DNA of 38,912 nucleotides, from assembly GCA_900540295.1 (NCBI GenBank), contig UQFM01000008.1, positions 1 through 38,912 of the forward strand, written 5' to 3'. Shown piece after piece: positions 29,281 through 37,007 of this stretch (positions within the stretch are counted from its first letter, which is position 1; each line of letters starts with the position of its first letter). The notes under the pieces are model-generated. The model saw nothing but the letters and a program-made list of their open reading frames with translations. It did not search any database and was not told the DNA's origin. This DNA is from an uncultured Oscillospiraceae bacterium (GTDB taxonomy: Bacteria; Bacillota; Clostridia; Oscillospirales; Acutalibacteraceae). Made by a program: the position numbers and the translations under genes.

Positions 29281-31587
29281 TTACCTCTCTCCAATCACGT
29301 CCAGTCTTCTGCCGTCTCCCGCGCACAGGCGGATTTGCGGCGTGAAAGCGATGTTTCCTGTATTTTCATAGGTGACTTGTACGGTGCTTTCTGTGCAGAC
29401 AACCGTAAATTGTAAATGCACGCAGTCATTTTGCAGATAACGGAAGCTGATGCCGTCATCCGTGAAAAATTCGTTTGTAAATGTACCGCTTTTTACGGGA
29501 TAGACGGTAAATGTAAGCTGCTCCGCAGTCAGAAAGCCATAGGGCGCTTCATCTGTCGGCAAAACACTGCCGCCGCGGACAAAATACGGCATCGGTGCGT
29601 TCGGCGGCAGAGAAAGGGTAACGGCTTGCCCGCCTGTGTACAGCTGTGCGTCCAAATACCAATCCGCGCCTTTCGGCAAATATACGTTTGCAGACGTTTC
29701 GCCCTCGTCGAATACAAATGCCGCTAAAATATCCTGCCCGAGCATCATTTCATCGGGATATTGATACAAGGCTTCATCGTCATAATACAAAAACGGCGGT
29801 GCGTTTAAAGGCAGTTCGTGCGCAACAGCTTGGTAAGCACAATTATAAATATACGGCAGTAACCGTTTTCTTTGCGTGAACAGCGCATGTACGGTGTCCG
29901 TACAGTCGGGATAGCTCCACGGCATGGTTGCCGAACCGTCTGAATTCCAGGAATGAATGGTAAACCGCGGTTCAAAAATACCGTGCTGTAACCAGCGAAG
30001 CAACAGTTCGCGCGACGGCATTTCCCCGTGAAAGCCGCCCAAATCGTGCCCGTAAAAATACAGCCCCGAAAGCGACATGGTAAGACCGATGTAATGACAG
30101 TACCGTAAATCTTCAAAGGACGTTGTGTTGTCGCCCGACCAGGTTTGCGCCAGCCGCCGCACGGCGATATTGCCGCTGCGGGTGGATAAAAACGGACGTA
30201 ACTGCGGATTTTTTTCGGCTTGTGCCGCGTACGATGCGCTGACCATTAAATAGGTGAGCAAAGGGCGGATGCGGTGCGCGGCGACGGTGCCGTTTCCGAA
30301 TCCGACAGCAACAGCGTCGCAGTCCCGAATGTCGAATTCGTTGTTGTCATTCCATGTGGCGGTAATGCCGTAATTTAAAAGCTTCTCTGTGACCTGATGT
30401 TTCCAGAAAATAAAGGCACCCGGATTCGTAAAATCCAAATAACTGCCCAAGCCGTCCCAAAATTCCGTGACGAACGGCGTGCCGTCGGGATTTTTTACAA
30501 ACCAGCCGTTGTCGGCAACCGTTTTGTAAAGCGGATGGCTTGTGAGAAACGCAGGCTTGATATTCGGAATGACGGTAATGCCGTTTTCATGGAAATTCTG
30601 TATAAAGTCCTGCGGGTCGGGGAATTTTTCGCGGTTCCAGTGAAATACATACCGCTGTGTACCGATAGAGGTATAGCCCGATGACAGATAAAATCCGCCG
30701 CAGGACAAATCCGTTTCCTGAAGCTTTCGGAGAAAAGCCTCCATCTTTTCCTGCGAACGCGGCGCATCGGTGTACGCCATGGTGCTGGCACAGTATTCAA
30801 AGCTGTAATTCGGCGGAAACGCCTGTTTGCCGCAAAGGCGGGCAAACTGCTGCAAAACCGAAAGCTTTGTGCCGAAAAACACATAGTAGACAAGGCAGTC
30901 ATCCTCGGTTTTAAAATATTTATAAGGCGGGTAATAGTTGTTGATTTCTTTGCCGAAATCCATATACGATGTGTCGGATGTGTCATAAAATATGCCGTAA
31001 CAGCCGACCGCATTTTCGCAGATGTAAAACGGAATGTGCTTATACAGCGGGTCGCTCTGTTTTGCATTGTAACCCATTGCGTCCGCGGTTTCTATACGGA
31101 AGGCTTTTCCTGCTTTGTCAAGCGAACCTGCCTTGTCACCGAGGCCGAAAATGCGTTCCTCGGGACTGCGGGTGAGATAATGGTAAGTCTCTTTGCCGAA
31201 CTCGTTTTCAAAGTTGTAAGCAAGCGGCGCACGGTCCGCGAACAGAAGTGTATCGTTTTGATAGTACTGCAACAGGAAATTTTCTGTGTTCAGCACGATT
31301 TTTCGGTTGTTCGGCAAGTCGAATTGCGCGCCGCCCGCAGTATTCGTAATTTGCGGTGCGAACAGAGAGAATCCATCCGTACAAAGACGGTGGCGCGGCT
31401 TCGGCAGAACCGTATTTTCGGGATTGATGGAAAAGGTGGGGAGCATACGGTCCGCGTCCTTATAAACCGCCACGCGTACACAGCTGTCGCTTACAAAATC
31501 AATTTGCGCCGACGTTTCTCCGCAGGTGTATATGCACCCGGTCGGTGATTCTTTGAAAAGCTTGAAAGAATGGTGGAATTTTGCCAT
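29281..31587 (-). CDS. GH31 alpha-glucosidase-type glycosidase
   Basis: The 768-residue enzyme has the GH31 layout: N-terminal beta-sandwich, a TIM barrel and C-terminal beta domains. The nucleophile is D414 in TWNDNNEFD and the acid/base D486 in TWSGDNTTSFEDL; HDLGGFHG and the RSGNIAVRRL stretch are also typical. There is no signal peptide, so it acts in the cytoplasm. The motif fits alpha-glucosidases more than the YicI alpha-xylosidase (KTDF), although the GPH partner is similar to the yicJI pair. ATG 31587 has AAGGGG upstream, 2 bases after the esterase stop. Confidence 0.93.
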   Translation of the reverse strand: MAKFHHSFKLFKESPTGCIYTCGETSAQIDFVSDSCVRVAVYKDADRMLPTFSINPENTVLPKPRHRLCTDGFSLFAPQITNTAGGAQFDLPNNRKIVLNTENFLLQYYQNDTLLFADRAPLAYNFENEFGKETYHYLTRSPEERIFGLGDKAGSLDKAGKAFRIETADAMGYNAKQSDPLYKHIPFYICENAVGCYGIFYDTSDTSYMDFGKEINNYYPPYKYFKTEDDCLVYYVFFGTKLSVLQQFARLCGKQAFPPNYSFEYCASTMAYTDAPRSQEKMEAFLRKLQETDLSCGGFYLSSGYTSIGTQRYVFHWNREKFPDPQDFIQNFHENGITVIPNIKPAFLTSHPLYKTVADNGWFVKNPDGTPFVTEFWDGLGSYLDFTNPGAFIFWKHQVTEKLLNYGITATWNDNNEFDIRDCDAVAVGFGNGTVAAHRIRPLLTYLMVSASYAAQAEKNPQLRPFLSTRSGNIAVRRLAQTWSGDNTTSFEDLRYCHYIGLTMSLSGLYFYGHDLGGFHGEMPSRELLLRWLQHGIFEPRFTIHSWNSDGSATMPWSYPDCTDTVHALFTQRKRLLPYIYNCAYQAVAHELPLNAPPFLYYDDEALYQYPDEMMLGQDILAAFVFDEGETSANVYLPKGADWYLDAQLYTGGQAVTLSLPPNAPMPYFVRGGSVLPTDEAPYGFLTAEQLTFTVYPVKSGTFTNEFFTDDGISFRYLQNDCVHLQFTVVCTESTVQVTYENTGNIAFTPQIRLCAGDGRRLDVIGER

Positions 31588-31589
31588 GC

Positions 31590-32921
31590 TTAAAACCCCT
31601 TGCCTGTCAGTGTGTTGTGTAAATGATGCCGCGTGTTCCAGCGTTTCATACAGGTGTTTTCACAAAAATGCATCGGATTTTTGTAATCGTCCCGCCACTG
31701 CGGCATTGCCTCGCAGTTCGGGTCGCCGCTTTCGGCAAACGCGCAGAGTGCGTCGGAAAGCTGTTTGGAAATCAGGCGGTCGGCGTCTGTGAACGGACGC
31801 CAGTTGAAATCCAGTGTCGAAAACGCATACAGCAAATCCGCCGAATGCCAAGCACCCTTATCGTCTCCCGGCAAACGGCGTGAGAAATTGTACACGTAGC
31901 ATTTGTTTTGATGAGACTTTTTCACTTGTGCGCCCCATTTTTTGGCGAACCGCTCCAAGAAGAAAGGCAACATATCGTCTGAGGTTGTACCGATAATATA
32001 CGGTATGTCGGGAATGGTTTCTTTTGCAAACGCACCTTTTTTCAAAAGCACTCCGTCATAGACAGGCATGGTGTGCAATAAGCTGAGTTTGTCGTCCTTG
32101 CACGCTTTTTTCCATGCAAAATATACGGTTTGCACGTCGGCTTTCTGCAACGCCTGCATGGAAGTCACGCCCGCATTTTGTATCACCGCATTCCAAAAGG
32201 ATGCGGTTTTTTCGGGAGAAAGGGGCTTTGCGAAAAAACGTTGTAAGCCTGCGCCGCTTAACAGTATCGCACCCGAAAACATGTCGCGGCACAGCGGATT
32301 GTTCAAATGAATGTCCACGCTCATTGCGCCCGCGCTTTGTCCCATTAAGGTGATTTTATTCGGGTCGCCGCCGAAAGCGGAAATATTTGCATATACCCAG
32401 CGTATCGCTTCTGTTTGGTCGAACAGCCCTTGGTTTCCGCATGCGCCGTTTTCCGCCGTGACGTCAGGATGCGCACAAAAGCCGAATGCACCGAGACGGT
32501 AATTGCAGGCAACAAAGATTATGCCGTTTTCCGCAAACCGTACACCGCTGATTTGCCCTTCGTTCGCACTGCCGCCTGTAAAACTGCCGCCGTGTATATA
32601 CAAAATTACGGGGCGCTTTTGCGCGTTTTTCGGCGCCCAAATATTTAAAAAAAGGCAGTCTTCACCATATGTAAAAGAAAGTCCTTTGCGGAATTCATTG
32701 TGGTAAAACGCATTAACCGCCGCGTCGTCTTCAAACGCGCGGTGCTGGGGGGCGCAGGCACGGAATGCCGTTGCGTCATATGTCCCGTCCCAATGCGTGA
32801 CAGGCTTCGGGTATTGAAACCGTTCGGCTTCGGCATAGCGAATCCCGCGGAATTCCAGGCAGGTTTCGTTTTCCAACCCGCGTACGGGACCGCAGTCGGT
32901 TTTAAGCTCCACATAATTCAC
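31590..32921 (-). CDS. type B carboxylesterase
   Basis: The 443-residue protein is a COesterase-family serine hydrolase. It has FRGIRYAEAERFQYP, EDCLFLNIWAP, the oxyanion hole YIHGGSFTGG, the nucleophile S196 in GQSAGAMS and the catalytic His in GAWHSADLLYAF. The acidic triad position appears in GTTSDDM, where most family members have Glu. No signal peptide is seen, so it works in the cytoplasm. It is shorter than typical enzymes of about 500 residues. It is first in an operon with GH31 and a GPH symporter and could deacylate an imported glycoside. The start is GTG 32921, with a weak ribosome site. Confidence 0.9.
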   Translation of the reverse strand: MNYVELKTDCGPVRGLENETCLEFRGIRYAEAERFQYPKPVTHWDGTYDATAFRACAPQHRAFEDDAAVNAFYHNEFRKGLSFTYGEDCLFLNIWAPKNAQKRPVILYIHGGSFTGGSANEGQISGVRFAENGIIFVACNYRLGAFGFCAHPDVTAENGACGNQGLFDQTEAIRWVYANISAFGGDPNKITLMGQSAGAMSVDIHLNNPLCRDMFSGAILLSGAGLQRFFAKPLSPEKTASFWNAVIQNAGVTSMQALQKADVQTVYFAWKKACKDDKLSLLHTMPVYDGVLLKKGAFAKETIPDIPYIIGTTSDDMLPFFLERFAKKWGAQVKKSHQNKCYVYNFSRRLPGDDKGAWHSADLLYAFSTLDFNWRPFTDADRLISKQLSDALCAFAESGDPNCEAMPQWRDDYKNPMHFCENTCMKRWNTRHHLHNTLTGKGF

Positions 32922-32953
32922 AAAATCATCTCACTAATATTCATAATAAAAGA

Positions 32954-32982
32954 AGTATAGCACAATTTTTACTTGCTTGCAA
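32954..32982 (-). promoter_or_regulatory. promoter of the esterase-GH31-GPH operon
   Basis: On the minus strand TTGCAA (32977-32982) and TATACT (32954-32959) are 17 bases apart. Confidence 0.8.
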
Positions 32983-32995
32983 TCGAATGTTGCAA
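32977..32995. promoter_or_regulatory. candidate operator: twin TTGCAA sites over the -35
   Basis: The self-complementary hexamer TTGCAA occurs at 32977-32982 (the -35 itself) and 32990-32995, seven bases apart. Together they form a symmetric site of the kind LacI-family sugar repressors bind. No such regulator gene is in the window, so this is only a suggestion. Confidence 0.35.
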
Positions 32996-33050
32996 ACGGT
33001 ACGGATGAAAATGATGTGTTGCTGTTTTTGAACCGATATGAAAAAATTAC

Positions 33051-33084
33051 AATCCGCACAGAGCAGATTTTCTCTGTGCGGATT
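33051..33084 (-). terminator. terminator of the ABC transporter operon
   Basis: AATCCGCACAGAG (33051-33063) and CTCTGTGCGGATT (33072-33084) form a perfect 13-bp stem; on the minus strand GTAATTTTTTC follows. A run of eight G lies at 33109-33116 between the stop codon and the hairpin. Confidence 0.88.
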
Positions 33085-33142
33085 GCTGTGCAGAAACAAT
33101 ATAGAAAAGGGGGGGGAGATGCATGGAAAGCTTTCAGACTTT

Positions 33143-35677
33143 TTAAATGATTTCCGATTTCAGCGTGGAAATAATGGTATCCTTTTTGACCTTTGAAGTG
33201 GAGTAGAGCATCGACAGCCCGACAATCAGGAACACGGCGGCGGTTACACCGAGGTAGATGCGGTAGTCCAAATGGAACGGAATGGCAATATTGCCGCTGT
33301 CCAAAGCCGACCACATCCCGAAGCTGATGCCGATACTGATAGGCAAACCGAAAATTAACGCTTTCAGTCCGTAAAACAGGCTTTCAAACTGTAACATACG
33401 GCGGAAGCCTTTCGGCGTGACGCCTACGGATTTGAGCATTGCAAATTCCTTGCGGCGCAGGTCAATGCTTGTGGAAACGGTGTTGAAAATGTTTGCCGCC
33501 GCAATCAGCGTCATCAGCGCGATAAAGCCGTAAATGAAAACCTGTAAAATCATCAGTGTGGAGTTCATCATTTTCATTTGGTCCTGATAATCCACGACAT
33601 TGATTTTATTATATTCACCGCTTTCGCCGAGCAGCATTAAATCGTTATAAAGCTTTTCGTGGTCGTCCGTTTCAAACCCGACCATATCTGAACCCATCAG
33701 CTCTTTTTCTTCTACCGCACTTTTCGGTGCATAGGCGCCGATGATGCCTGCGGGAATCAGCTTATAGCAGTAATTGTCACTGTTTTTATAGCTGGCAAGA
33801 CCTTTTATGTTCAGCTGTGGCAGAGTTCCGTCTTCACTCAAAGCGATGTTTGTGCCGACAATGCTGTCTTCAAAAACCTTTGCGGCGGTTTCTGTTTGGT
33901 CTTTGCTGTTGAGCAGTAAAATCGGCAGTCCTGCAGAGGTATCGTAAAAGGCCTTATAATCCATACCGTTTTCGTGACAGAATGCATTGAAATCTGTATC
34001 GTCTACCACCGCGACAAATACCGTGAAGTTTTTGTCGGCGTATTGATCGGCATAAGCGCGTTTGATATGTGCTTTGTCCGTGTGAATATCCTGAAACATC
34101 AAAGTTTGTACACCGTACATTTTGTCTACGGTATCTAATTTTGCGGCATCCGTTCGAAACCGTGCCGCATTGTCTTTGGTCACGATGACGGAGATTTGGT
34201 AGGGGATATCCGAGGACATTTTATTGGCTTCCATAAACATGGAACAGAAGGTATTTACGGATAAAAACAGAATGATGGACAGTACCAGAGAGCTTGTAAT
34301 TACGCGGGATTTTTTGCCGTTGCGCTTCATATTTTTATAGGCAAGCTCGCCCTCGTAGCCGAAAATCATCCGTACAATGCGCGGGGAACGCAAATGCTTT
34401 ACTTTAACCTTGATATCCGTATTTTGCCGAAGTGAATCAATCGGCGTGGTTTTGGATGCACGCTTTGCGGGAATGGCGGCGGAAACGGCAATGGTAATCA
34501 CACTGACCACCGCAATCACAGGCAAAATCCACCACGGAAAATCCAAAACTAATGTTGTGGAATCGTTTACATTTAAGCCCGATTCCGCAATCAACGGCTG
34601 TAAGCATTTGAAGGTGATAAACATACCCAAAATACCTGCGCCGAAGCCCAAGGGGATACCGATAAGTCCCAGCACCGCGCCTTCAAAATAGACGGAATTG
34701 CGTTTTTGCGCACGGGTGGCGCCGACCGAGGCGAGCATACCGAGATACCGTGACCGCTCGGAAATGGAAATACCGAATGCATTGTAAATGAGCATCACGG
34801 ATGCAATGACAATAATGACCAAAATGATGGCGGAAAAACCGAATATCGTCGTCATTGCAGGGTCGGCGTCGCGCAGAATCAAGTTGTAGCGGAACAGGTC
34901 TTTGTGAAAGTTCATGGTTTCTTCCGAAATGCCTGCGGCCTGCACGGCGTTTTTGATTAGGGATTCCGTATCGCCGCTTAAAGTATTTGCGGTGATAAAT
35001 ACGGAAGCGTCGTTGCCCTCGCCTGCGGCGAGTCCCCGCAAAATCGGAATGCTTCTGGTCGGTTCGTTTTTTGTCTGCAAAATGCCGACGACAGTGAACT
35101 TTTTTTCGCCGAGGCTTTGGAATGTTTCGCCGATGCTGTATTTGCCGAATACAGGCTCCTGTTCGCCGTCCTCGGAAATTTGTGTGCGTTTGCCGATGTC
35201 CAAGGTCACAATATCGCCGATTTTCCAATCCAATTTGTTTTTTTGGAGAAAATCCTGCGTAACCATAATTTCATTTTCGTTGGACGGCACATTGCCTGTA
35301 TAGGGTGCTGTCACAAATGCCGAGAAATAATCGCGGTTGCCCGCGCCGATACTGCCGACGCCGAGGGATTCCCGTTCTTGGTTGTGGATGTTGAAGCCGT
35401 AGCCCTCTTCTTCATGTCCCGTGTAAACCGCAACATATTTCAAATCCCGATTTTCCGACAGCGTCTGCACCTGCGTTGGCGTCACAAGCGAAAGCTGGCA
35501 GTGCCAGTCGCCGCTGTTATAGAGCGTGGACTTTTCCAGAAGGCTGAGTAAAGAGGTGACGGATACGCAGGTTGCGGTAATCATCGCCACGGAAATGATG
35601 ATGCCGACTACCGTAATAACGGTTCGTTTTTTGTTTTCCTTTAAATGCCGAAACGTTAATTTGTTAACGATATTCAC
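33143..35677 (-). CDS. ABC transporter permease, double FtsX type
   Basis: The 844-residue protein has the classic layout of a duplicated FtsX permease. One N-terminal membrane helix (about residues 18-42) is followed by an extracytoplasmic domain, three helices (about 275-405), a linker, then a second such unit with a large outer domain and three C-terminal helices (about 715-835). The motifs FSAIILVIIVIASVMLIYNAF and ARRKEFAML-like turns (RRKEFAMLKSVG) mark FtsX domains. With its ATPase it would act in lipoprotein or peptide export, or in resistance, by a mechanotransmission scheme. It overlaps the ATPase gene by 4 bases. No two-component system lies nearby. Confidence 0.93.
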   Translation of the reverse strand: MNIVNKLTFRHLKENKKRTVITVVGIIISVAMITATCVSVTSLLSLLEKSTLYNSGDWHCQLSLVTPTQVQTLSENRDLKYVAVYTGHEEEGYGFNIHNQERESLGVGSIGAGNRDYFSAFVTAPYTGNVPSNENEIMVTQDFLQKNKLDWKIGDIVTLDIGKRTQISEDGEQEPVFGKYSIGETFQSLGEKKFTVVGILQTKNEPTRSIPILRGLAAGEGNDASVFITANTLSGDTESLIKNAVQAAGISEETMNFHKDLFRYNLILRDADPAMTTIFGFSAIILVIIVIASVMLIYNAFGISISERSRYLGMLASVGATRAQKRNSVYFEGAVLGLIGIPLGFGAGILGMFITFKCLQPLIAESGLNVNDSTTLVLDFPWWILPVIAVVSVITIAVSAAIPAKRASKTTPIDSLRQNTDIKVKVKHLRSPRIVRMIFGYEGELAYKNMKRNGKKSRVITSSLVLSIILFLSVNTFCSMFMEANKMSSDIPYQISVIVTKDNAARFRTDAAKLDTVDKMYGVQTLMFQDIHTDKAHIKRAYADQYADKNFTVFVAVVDDTDFNAFCHENGMDYKAFYDTSAGLPILLLNSKDQTETAAKVFEDSIVGTNIALSEDGTLPQLNIKGLASYKNSDNYCYKLIPAGIIGAYAPKSAVEEKELMGSDMVGFETDDHEKLYNDLMLLGESGEYNKINVVDYQDQMKMMNSTLMILQVFIYGFIALMTLIAAANIFNTVSTSIDLRRKEFAMLKSVGVTPKGFRRMLQFESLFYGLKALIFGLPISIGISFGMWSALDSGNIAIPFHLDYRIYLGVTAAVFLIVGLSMLYSTSKVKKDTIISTLKSEII

Positions 35678-36357
35678 GGTACGCGCACCTCATCTCTGAC
35701 GATTTTGCCGTCCTGCACCGAAATGACGCGGTCGGCAGAAAGGGCGATGCGCTCATCGTGTGTAATAATGACAACCGTTTGATTAAACTCACGGTTAAAA
35801 CGGCGCAAAAGCGCGATAATTTCTTTGCTGTTTTCACTGTCCAAATTGCCTGTCGGTTCATCGGCAAGCATCAGCGCGGGATTGTTGAGGAGCGCTCTGC
35901 CGATGGAAACGCGTTGCTGCTGACCGCCCGAAAGCTGATTGGGCAGGTGATGCAGACGCTCGGAAAGCCCCAACGTCGATACCAAGGTGTGAAGCATTTG
36001 ACGGTCGGGCTTTTTGCCGTCCAGCAAAAGCGGGAGCGTCATATTTTCCTCCACGGTTAAAATCGGAATCAGATTGTAAAACTGGTAAATCAGACCGATT
36101 TGCCGTCTGCGGAAAATGGCGAGCGCGGTTTCGTCTAAGCGGCTTATATCCGTATCGCCGATTTGTACCTTACCGCTTGTGGGGGTGTCTACACCGCCTA
36201 AAATATGCAGTAACGTGGATTTGCCCGAACCTGACGGACCGACAATTGCCACGAACTGACCTTGTTCGATTGAAAATGAAACATCGTCCAATGCGTGCAC
36301 GGCGGTGTCACCTTTGCCGTAAACCTTTGAGAGATGTTCAACCTTTACAATTTCCAT
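35674..36357 (-). CDS. ABC transporter ATPase, MacB/LolD type
   Basis: The 227-residue protein has all ABC motifs: Walker A GPSGSGKST (residues about 40-48), Q-loop YQFYNLIP, signature LSGGQQQR, Walker B LMLADEPTGNLD and the H-loop IITHD. The DEPTGNLD ending is typical of the LolD/MacB/FtsE group that pairs with FtsX-type permeases. It overlaps the permease gene by 4 bases (ATGA). I see no convincing promoter in the 60 bases upstream. Confidence 0.95.
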   Translation of the reverse strand: MEIVKVEHLSKVYGKGDTAVHALDDVSFSIEQGQFVAIVGPSGSGKSTLLHILGGVDTPTSGKVQIGDTDISRLDETALAIFRRRQIGLIYQFYNLIPILTVEENMTLPLLLDGKKPDRQMLHTLVSTLGLSERLHHLPNQLSGGQQQRVSIGRALLNNPALMLADEPTGNLDSENSKEIIALLRRFNREFNQTVVIITHDERIALSADRVISVQDGKIVRDEVRVP

Positions 36358-36755
36358 TGTGTTGTCTCCTTTCGAGGGCTTTTTGCCTTTGATGACACCA
36401 TTCTATAAAAGCTTCCTTACACTTCGGTGAATTTTAACTTACAATTCTGTCATTTTCGCTGTTTGCCATTTTATAAAGCGCGAATTTACTTTCCGCCATG
36501 GGAGATTCAACGCTCCGCGCAGAATGACAGATTTTAGCAACCCGTAGGGGTCGACGACTTCGGCGACCCGCGAAATCCGCACAAACCAACGGTAACGCAC
36601 AAACCCGTAGGGGCGAACTGCGTTCGCCCGCGGACGGACAAGGATGTCCGTCCCTACGCGAGCCTCAGAATTTATTTGGCGCAGTGTGAGATTCTTCGCT
36701 GCCGCGCAGAATGACAAGTTTACACAATTTTACGGACGGGCAAAGCATTTCACCA
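36358..36755. other. gene-free region with dispersed repeats
   Basis: This 398-base stretch has no gene I can support. It contains two copies of one repeat type flanking two copies of a second, hairpin-forming type, described separately. The part next to the ABC gene (36358-36443) probably contains its promoter but no clear -35/-10 pair is seen. Confidence 0.6.
36447..36718. repeat. composite array of two intergenic repeat types
   Basis: Type A (GAGATTC...CGCGCAGAATGACA) occurs at 36502-36530 and 36688-36718. An inverted partial copy (CTGTCATT) at 36447-36454 pairs with AATGACAG at 36523-36530. Type B begins with the 12-mer AACCCGTAGGGG at 36539-36550 and again at 36602-36613. Each copy is followed by a hairpin: GGGTCG/CGACCC (36548-36569) and GGGCGAAC/GTTCGCCC (36611-36629). 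Copy 2 continues into a perfect 9-bp stem GGACGGACA/TGTCCGTCC (36632-36653), closed by CGTAGGG/CCCTACG (36606-36658). I recall similar GTAGGGGC and AGAATGACA repeats as widely dispersed elements in gut Clostridia; their function is unknown. Confidence 0.75.
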
Positions 36756-37007
36756 TCAGTCATTTGATTTTTGCCGCTTCTTTTTTTCTTCACGCAATTC
36801 TGCTACAAACAGTGCAAAAACAGAAAAGATTAACGAAATCAGCAGTTTGATTGCCGCAATGTGTTGTACGGCGTCCGCAAAAAATGCATAAAAGCTTGCG
36901 TAGTTTTCGGGTCCTGCTTTTATCGGGAAGAAGTAAAAGCTCAAAAGCAGCCAAGAAAGCACCATTACACCGCAAAAAACGGCAGACTTATATACCATAT
37001 TTTTCAT
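36756..37007 (-). CDS. small two-helix membrane protein
   Basis: I do not recognise this 83-residue protein. It has two membrane helices (about residues 8-28, FCGVMVLSWLLLSFYFF, and 50-69, IKLLISLIFSVFALFV) and a very basic tail (REEKKKRQKS). Its ATG overlaps the stop of the beta-propeller gene by 4 bases (ATGA), so it is translated with it. It may be an accessory for the large neighbour; that is inference from coupling only. Confidence 0.65.
   Translation of the reverse strand: MKNMVYKSAVFCGVMVLSWLLLSFYFFPIKAGPENYASFYAFFADAVQHIAAIKLLISLIFSVFALFVAELREEKKKRQKSND

Noticed and set aside
33109..33116. run of eight G as a phase-variable tract
   Set aside because: It lies between the stop codon of the ABC permease and its terminator, outside any coding region or promoter, so slippage would have no clear effect.
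36444..36718. CRISPR array
   Set aside because: Only two copies of each repeat type occur, spacing is uneven, and no cas genes are present; these are dispersed hairpin repeats.
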